A stretch of DNA of 17,222 nucleotides. Origin: Pseudomonadota bacterium. GTDB taxonomy: Bacteria; Pseudomonadota; Gammaproteobacteria; Xanthomonadales; Xanthomonadaceae. Numbering within the stretch: the first letter of the stretch is position 1; every line of letters starts with the position of its first letter. Positions 13,084-17,222 of the stretch are shown in pieces. A program made the translations under genes and the position numbers. The stretch is taken from positions 1 to 17,222 of the forward strand of contig JAEWFH010000157.1 of assembly GCA_023388955.1 (NCBI GenBank), given 5' to 3'. The notes beneath the pieces are model-generated. The model was given only the letters and a program-made list of their open reading frames with translations, ran no database searches and was not told the DNA's origin.

Positions 13084-14727
13084 ATGCGCGAGAGCATGGG
13101 CAACGACGGCAACACCGGACTCGACTGGTGGCGCGGCGCGGTGATCTACCAGATCTACCCGCGCAGCTACCAGGACACCAACGGCGACGGCATCGGCGAC
13201 CTGCCGGGCATCATCGACCGGCTGGACCACGTCGCCAGCCTGGGCGTGGAGGCGATCTGGGTCTCGCCGTTCTTCACCTCGCCGATGGCCGACTACGGCT
13301 ACGACATCGCCGACTTCCGCGACGTCGACCCGATGTTCGGCACCCTGGCCGACTTCGACCGTCTGCTGGAAAAGGCCCACGGCCTGGGCATCAAGGTCAT
13401 GATCGACCAGGTGCTGAGCCACAGCTCCAACCAGCACCCCTGGTTCCTCGAGAGCCGCTCCAGCCGCGACAACCCGCGCGCGGACTGGTACGTGTGGGCC
13501 GACCCGAAGCCCGACGGCACCGCGCCCAACAACTGGATGTCGCTGTTCGGCGGCGTGGCCTGGACCTGGGAGCCGCGGCGCGAGCAGTACTACCTGCACA
13601 ACTTCCTGTCCTCGCAGCCGCAGCTGAACTTCCACAACCCGGACGTGCGCGCGGCGATGCTCGACAACCTGCGCTTCTGGCTCGACCGTGGCGTGGACGG
13701 CATGCGCCTGGACTCGATCAACTTCTGCTTCCATGACGCACGGCTGCGCGACAACCCGCCCAAGCCGGCGCACCTGCGCGTGGGACGCGGCTTCAGCGCC
13801 GACAACCCGTACGCCTACCAGTACCACCACTACAACAACACCCAGCCGGAAAACCTGCCGCTGATGGAGGAGCTGCGGGCGCTGTTCGACCAGTACCCGG
13901 GCGCCACCACCCTGGGCGAGATCTCCACCGAAGACTCGCTGGCGACCATGGCCGAGTACGTCACCGACACGCGCCTGCACATGGGCTACAGCTTCGAGCT
14001 GCTGGTCGAGGACCGCAGCGCGGCCTACATCCGCCGCACCGTCGAGGACCTGGAAGCGAAGATGACCGGCGGCTGGCCGTGCTGGGCGGTGTCCAACCAC
14101 GACGTGCAGCGCGCAGTGACCCGCTGGGGCGGCCCCGACGCACCGGCCGGCTTCGCCCGCCAGCTGGTGGCGCTGGTGTGCTCGCTGCGCGGCTCGGTGT
14201 GCCTGTACCAGGGCGAGGAGCTCGGCCTGCCCGAGGCCGAGGTGCCCTACGAGAAGCTGCGCGACCCGTACGGCATCACCTTCTGGCCCAACTTCAAGGG
14301 CCGCGACGGCTGCCGCACGCCGATGCCGTGGACCGGCGGCGCCGATGCCGGCTTCAGCACCGGCGAGCCGTGGCTGCCCGTGCCGGCATCGCACCTGGAA
14401 CGCAACGCCGCCGACCAAGACGCGGACCCGGCCTCGGTACTCAACACCACCCGCCGCTTCCTGCAGTGGCGCAAGTCGCACCCGGCGCTGGTGGCCGGCG
14501 ACATCGCCTTTGTCGATGCGCCCGAGCCGGTGCTCGCCTTCACCCGTACGCAAGGCGGGGAACGCCTGCTGGTGGTGTTCAACCTGTCCGGGGCGGCGGT
14601 GGAGTGGGCGTTGCCCACCGGCCTGGCACCACGCGCGATCACCGACCACGGCCTGCCGGCCGGAGGGGTCGACGGCGACCGGCTGCAGCTGCCACCACAC
14701 GGGGTGTTCTACGCCCGCATCGACTGA
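13084..14727 (+). CDS. GH13 alpha-glucosidase (oligo-1,4/1,6-glucosidase type)
   Basis: Cytosolic exo-acting alpha-glucosidase releasing glucose from maltose and short maltooligosaccharides; 547 residues, no signal peptide. It opens with DWWRGAVIYQIYPRSYQDTNGDGIGDLPGI, the classic start of this GH13 group, and resembles the Xanthomonas campestris alpha-glucosidase XgtA (GH13_23). Region I reads MIDQVLSHSS (Asp108 to His113), nucleophile Asp210 is in GMRLDSINF, acid/base Glu279 in TTLGEISTE, and His339-Asp340 in AVSNHDVQR. The Ser in place of the more common Asn in region I (LSHSS) fits this subgroup. The ATG at 13084 is used; ATG 13096 (MGNDGNTGL) is equally possible. Neither has a good SD, and an AATAGAT stretch at 13068-13074 may be a -10 for a nearly leaderless mRNA. 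The pullulanase gene follows after 9 bases. Confidence 0.92.
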   Translation: MRESMGNDGNTGLDWWRGAVIYQIYPRSYQDTNGDGIGDLPGIIDRLDHVASLGVEAIWVSPFFTSPMADYGYDIADFRDVDPMFGTLADFDRLLEKAHGLGIKVMIDQVLSHSSNQHPWFLESRSSRDNPRADWYVWADPKPDGTAPNNWMSLFGGVAWTWEPRREQYYLHNFLSSQPQLNFHNPDVRAAMLDNLRFWLDRGVDGMRLDSINFCFHDARLRDNPPKPAHLRVGRGFSADNPYAYQYHHYNNTQPENLPLMEELRALFDQYPGATTLGEISTEDSLATMAEYVTDTRLHMGYSFELLVEDRSAAYIRRTVEDLEAKMTGGWPCWAVSNHDVQRAVTRWGGPDAPAGFARQLVALVCSLRGSVCLYQGEELGLPEAEVPYEKLRDPYGITFWPNFKGRDGCRTPMPWTGGADAGFSTGEPWLPVPASHLERNAADQDADPASVLNTTRRFLQWRKSHPALVAGDIAFVDAPEPVLAFTRTQGGERLLVVFNLSGAAVEWALPTGLAPRAITDHGLPAGGVDGDRLQLPPHGVFYARID

Positions 14728-14736
14728 GGACTCCGC

Positions 14737-17222
14737 ATGATCCGGCGCACGCTGCCCGTCCTTGCCCTGCTGGCCTCCAGCAGCCTTGCGCCGGCCGCCG
14801 CCGGCGTGCCCGACACCGCGGCCTGCGACGCACCGGCGTTCGCGACCACGCTGCAGGCCGCACCGGACTCGCCAACGCAAGCGCGGGCGTACTGGCTGGA
14901 TCGGCAGCGGGTGCAGTGGCCGGGGCAGGCGGGTGGCGAAGGGGTGCGGTTCCGCTTGCACCATTCAACGGCGGGGACGATCACCGCCGAGCCTGGCGTT
15001 GCGATCCGCGGCGCCGACGGGGTCCTTGACCTCGCGTCGTTCAACGGCCCGCTGCCCGACAGGCTGGCCGCGCGCTTCGGCTTCCTCGGCGACGGTGCCT
15101 TGCTGGCACTGCCGGAGGACGGCATTGCGGCCGTGCCGGAACTGCTGCGCGGCCAGCTGGTGCTGGCCCGCGAAGAGGCGGACGGCCGTGTCCTCGCCGC
15201 GACCACGCTGCAACACCCCGGCGCGCTGGATGACCTCTACGCCGCGGCGACCGCGCTCGACGACCTGGGCGCCACCCCACCCCGTCGTTCCCGCGAAGCC
15301 CCCCGTCGTTCCCGCGAACGCGGGAACCCAAGGACGTTCCCCCCTGAAGAGGCCACCACCTTCCACCTCTGGGCCCCCACCGCCCGTGATGTCTCGGTCT
15401 GCCTGTACGAGGCCGGCGACACCCCGGCCATGGCCCGCATTCCGCTGCGGCGCAACGACGACACCGGCGCATGGCGGGCCGCCATTCCCGGCGACCTTTC
15501 CGGCGGCTACTACACCTACCTTGTCGACGTGTTCGTGCCCGGCACCGGCGTGGTCCGCAACCGCGTCACCGACCCGTATTCGGTCAGCCTGACCAGCGAC
15601 TCGAAGCGCAGCCACATCGCCGACCTAGACGATCCCGCACTCAAGCCCGAGGGCTGGGACGAGGCGCCGCGCCCGGCACCGCTGGCCGCGCAGACCGACA
15701 TGGTCATCTACGAGCTGCACGTGCGCGACTTCTCCCGCGACGACGCGACGGTGGCGCCGGCCCACCGCGGCAAGTACCTGGCCTTCACCGAACCCGACAG
15801 CGACGGCATGCGCCACCTGCGTGCCCTCGCCGGTGCAGGCCTGACCGACATCCACCTGCTGCCGGTGTTCGACCTGGCCACGGTGCCGGAGGCCGGTTGC
15901 ATCAAACCCGACGTGCCCGCCGCCGCGCCCGACAGCGAGGTCCAGCAGGCCGCGGTGATGGCGGTCGCGGCGCAGGACTGCTTCAACTGGGGCTACGACC
16001 CGTTCCATTTCAACGCTCCGGAAGGCAGCTTCGCCAGTGATGCCGCCGACGGCGCGGTGCGCATCCGCGAACTGCGCGCCATGGTCCAGGCCCTGCACGT
16101 CGCCGGCCTGCGGGTGGGCATGGACGTGGTCTACAACCACACCACCGCCTCCGGCCAGGACGCGCGCTCGGTTCTGGACCGCATCGTCCCCGGCTACTAC
16201 CACCGCCTCGACGAAACCGGCGCGGTGACCACCTCGACCTGCTGCGACAACACCGCCACCGAGCACCTCATGATGGGCAAGCTGATGGTGGACTCGGCGG
16301 TGCTGTGGGCACGCGACTACCGCATCGATTCGTTCCGCTTCGACCTGATGGGCCACCAGCCGCGCGCGGTGATGGAACAGCTGCAGGGGCGGGTCAATGA
16401 GGCCGCCGGTCGCCACGTCAACCTGATCGGGGAAGGCTGGAACTTCGGCGAGGTCGCCGACGGCGCCCGCTTCGTGCAGGCCTCGCAGGACGCGCTGCAG
16501 CATTCCGGCATCGGCACCTTCAGCGACCGCGCCCGCGACGCGATCCGCGGCGGCAGCGCCGGCAACAGCGGCGATGCGATGTACCTCCAGGGCTACGTCA
16601 ACGGCCTGCACTACGCGCCCAACGCCGTCATGTCGGCGGCCGGTGTCGCATTCGACGCCATCGGCGAGTCGCATGACGAGGGCCGCGCAGAACTGCTCCA
16701 CGCCGCCGACCTGGTTCGCGCCGGCCTCGCCGGCACGCTGGCCGACTACGTCCTCACCGACGCCAGCGGCGCGGCGATCCCGCTGTCGCAGCTCGACTAC
16801 AAGGGCCAGCCGGCCGGCTACGCCGCGCAGCCCGGCGAGGTCGTCAACTACGTCGAGAACCACGACAACCAGACCCTGTTCGACGTCAACGCGCTGAAGC
16901 TGCCGACCCACACCAGCCGCGAGGACCGCGCCCGCGTGCAGGTGCTCGCGCTGGCGCTGAACGCCTTCAGCCAGGGCATCGCCTACTTCCACGCCGGCGG
17001 CGAGCTGATGCGCTCCAAGTCACTGGACCGCAACAGCTACGACTCCGGCGACTGGTTCAACCGCATCGACTGGACCGGCACCGACAACCACTTCGGCACC
17101 GGGCTGCCGCCGGCGAACGACAATGAAGCGAGCTGGACCCGGATGGCCCCGCTGCTGGCGGACCCGCGGATCAAACCCAGGCCGGAGCAGATCGCGTTCG
17201 TACGCGAAGCGTTCCTGGAGCT
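14737..17222 (+). CDS. Pullulanase-type alpha-1,6-glucosidase, exported, 3' end outside window
   Basis: Debranching enzyme of GH13 that cleaves alpha-1,6 links of pullulan, starch or glycogen dextrins. 828 codons are visible and the frame stays open to the window edge. Start: ATG 14737 with GAGGA at 14726-14730 overlapping the alpha-glucosidase stop. Order: Sec signal peptide (MIRRTLPVLALLASSSLAPAAA); pullulanase N-terminal region at about 25-178 (ARAYWLDRQRVQWP); a repeat-derived linker at about 181-203; CBM48-like domain from about 207 (TTFHLWAPTARDVSVCLYE); then the catalytic barrel. Motifs: FNWGYDPFHFNAPEGSF, GMDVVYNHT (Asp463 to His468), nucleophile Asp536 in FRFDLMG, acid/base Glu566 in IGEGWNFGEV, and ENHDNQT with His709 and Asp710. 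All catalytic residues are intact. Probably secreted or periplasmic, in operon with the alpha-glucosidase. Confidence 0.94.
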   Translation, partial: MIRRTLPVLALLASSSLAPAAAGVPDTAACDAPAFATTLQAAPDSPTQARAYWLDRQRVQWPGQAGGEGVRFRLHHSTAGTITAEPGVAIRGADGVLDLASFNGPLPDRLAARFGFLGDGALLALPEDGIAAVPELLRGQLVLAREEADGRVLAATTLQHPGALDDLYAAATALDDLGATPPRRSREAPRRSRERGNPRTFPPEEATTFHLWAPTARDVSVCLYEAGDTPAMARIPLRRNDDTGAWRAAIPGDLSGGYYTYLVDVFVPGTGVVRNRVTDPYSVSLTSDSKRSHIADLDDPALKPEGWDEAPRPAPLAAQTDMVIYELHVRDFSRDDATVAPAHRGKYLAFTEPDSDGMRHLRALAGAGLTDIHLLPVFDLATVPEAGCIKPDVPAAAPDSEVQQAAVMAVAAQDCFNWGYDPFHFNAPEGSFASDAADGAVRIRELRAMVQALHVAGLRVGMDVVYNHTTASGQDARSVLDRIVPGYYHRLDETGAVTTSTCCDNTATEHLMMGKLMVDSAVLWARDYRIDSFRFDLMGHQPRAVMEQLQGRVNEAAGRHVNLIGEGWNFGEVADGARFVQASQDALQHSGIGTFSDRARDAIRGGSAGNSGDAMYLQGYVNGLHYAPNAVMSAAGVAFDAIGESHDEGRAELLHAADLVRAGLAGTLADYVLTDASGAAIPLSQLDYKGQPAGYAAQPGEVVNYVENHDNQTLFDVNALKLPTHTSREDRARVQVLALALNAFSQGIAYFHAGGELMRSKSLDRNSYDSGDWFNRIDWTGTDNHFGTGLPPANDNEASWTRMAPLLADPRIKPRPEQIAFVREAFLE
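15283..15340. repeat. REP-like repeat inserted in frame in the pullulanase gene
   Basis: A partial unit (15283-15297, CGTCGTTCCCGCGAA) is followed by a full 27-bp unit (15304-15330) identical base for base to the one at 11290-11316. Similarity extends into the next bases (GGACGTT). It corresponds to the left half of the amylase element. It encodes RRSREAPRRSRERGNPRTF between the N-terminal region and the CBM48-like domain, without breaking the frame. Confidence 0.85.

Noticed and set aside
12906..13115. Extension of the MFS protein to an upstream start near 13115
   Set aside because: It would run through the divergent promoter and encode a Pro/Arg/His-rich tail. The GTG at 12905 has a strong GGGGAG at the right distance and a normal MFS beginning.
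11890..14964. Open minus-strand frame of about 1024 codons opposite the alpha-glucosidase and overlapping the MFS gene
   Set aside because: Shadow frame in GC-rich DNA. Composition is Arg/Ala/Gly/His-heavy with no family motif, while both overlapped genes have complete catalytic or transport signatures.

Overview
The window is GC-rich, densely coding bacterial DNA of a Xanthomonadaceae/Lysobacteraceae type (Lysobacter, Luteimonas, Pseudoxanthomonas or a relative). This assignment is inferred from protein content and style: xanthomonad-type GH13 enzymes, a divergent MFS/alpha-glucosidase locus, several starts that look leaderless, and a 'SRERGNP' type palindromic repeat. It was not tested by any search. 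There are 11 protein genes, the last cut by the window edge. No tRNA, rRNA, CRISPR array or intact insertion sequence was seen, and no gene-free stretch exceeds about 220 bases.

Left part (1-4356): a tRNA methyltransferase (trmL) and a serine/threonine transporter (sstT) on the plus strand. Convergent to them are a BON-domain periplasmic protein and a DUF885 lipoprotein on the minus strand. A strong hairpin lies between sstT and the BON gene.

Middle part (4301-8504): a copper and nitrite module. nirK (copper nitrite reductase with an extra N-terminal cupredoxin domain) reads leftward. A small DUF2946 protein and a TonB-dependent copper receptor of the OprC/NosA type read rightward. The 221-base divergent intergenic region carries two Fnr/Dnr-like boxes, one oriented toward each transcript, plus two further perfect dyads. 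The layout suggests that the copper enzyme and the outer-membrane copper importer are switched on together when oxygen is low or nitrogen oxides are present.

Right part (8542-17222): an alpha-glucan utilisation cluster. It holds a LacI-family regulator, a minus-strand pair (MFS sugar transporter, then a GH13 alpha-amylase lipoprotein, joined by an ATGA overlap), and a divergent plus-strand pair (cytosolic GH13 alpha-glucosidase, then an exported pullulanase that runs off the window). The divergent promoter contains a LacI-type operator candidate inside nested inverted repeats. The working model is that pullulanase and amylase cut glucans outside the cytoplasm, the MFS protein imports the oligosaccharides, and the alpha-glucosidase finishes them inside.

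The most unusual structural feature is a REP-like palindromic repeat found in frame inside two of these exported enzymes. It forms the N-terminal leader of the amylase and a linker of the pullulanase, and is read in the same frame in both.
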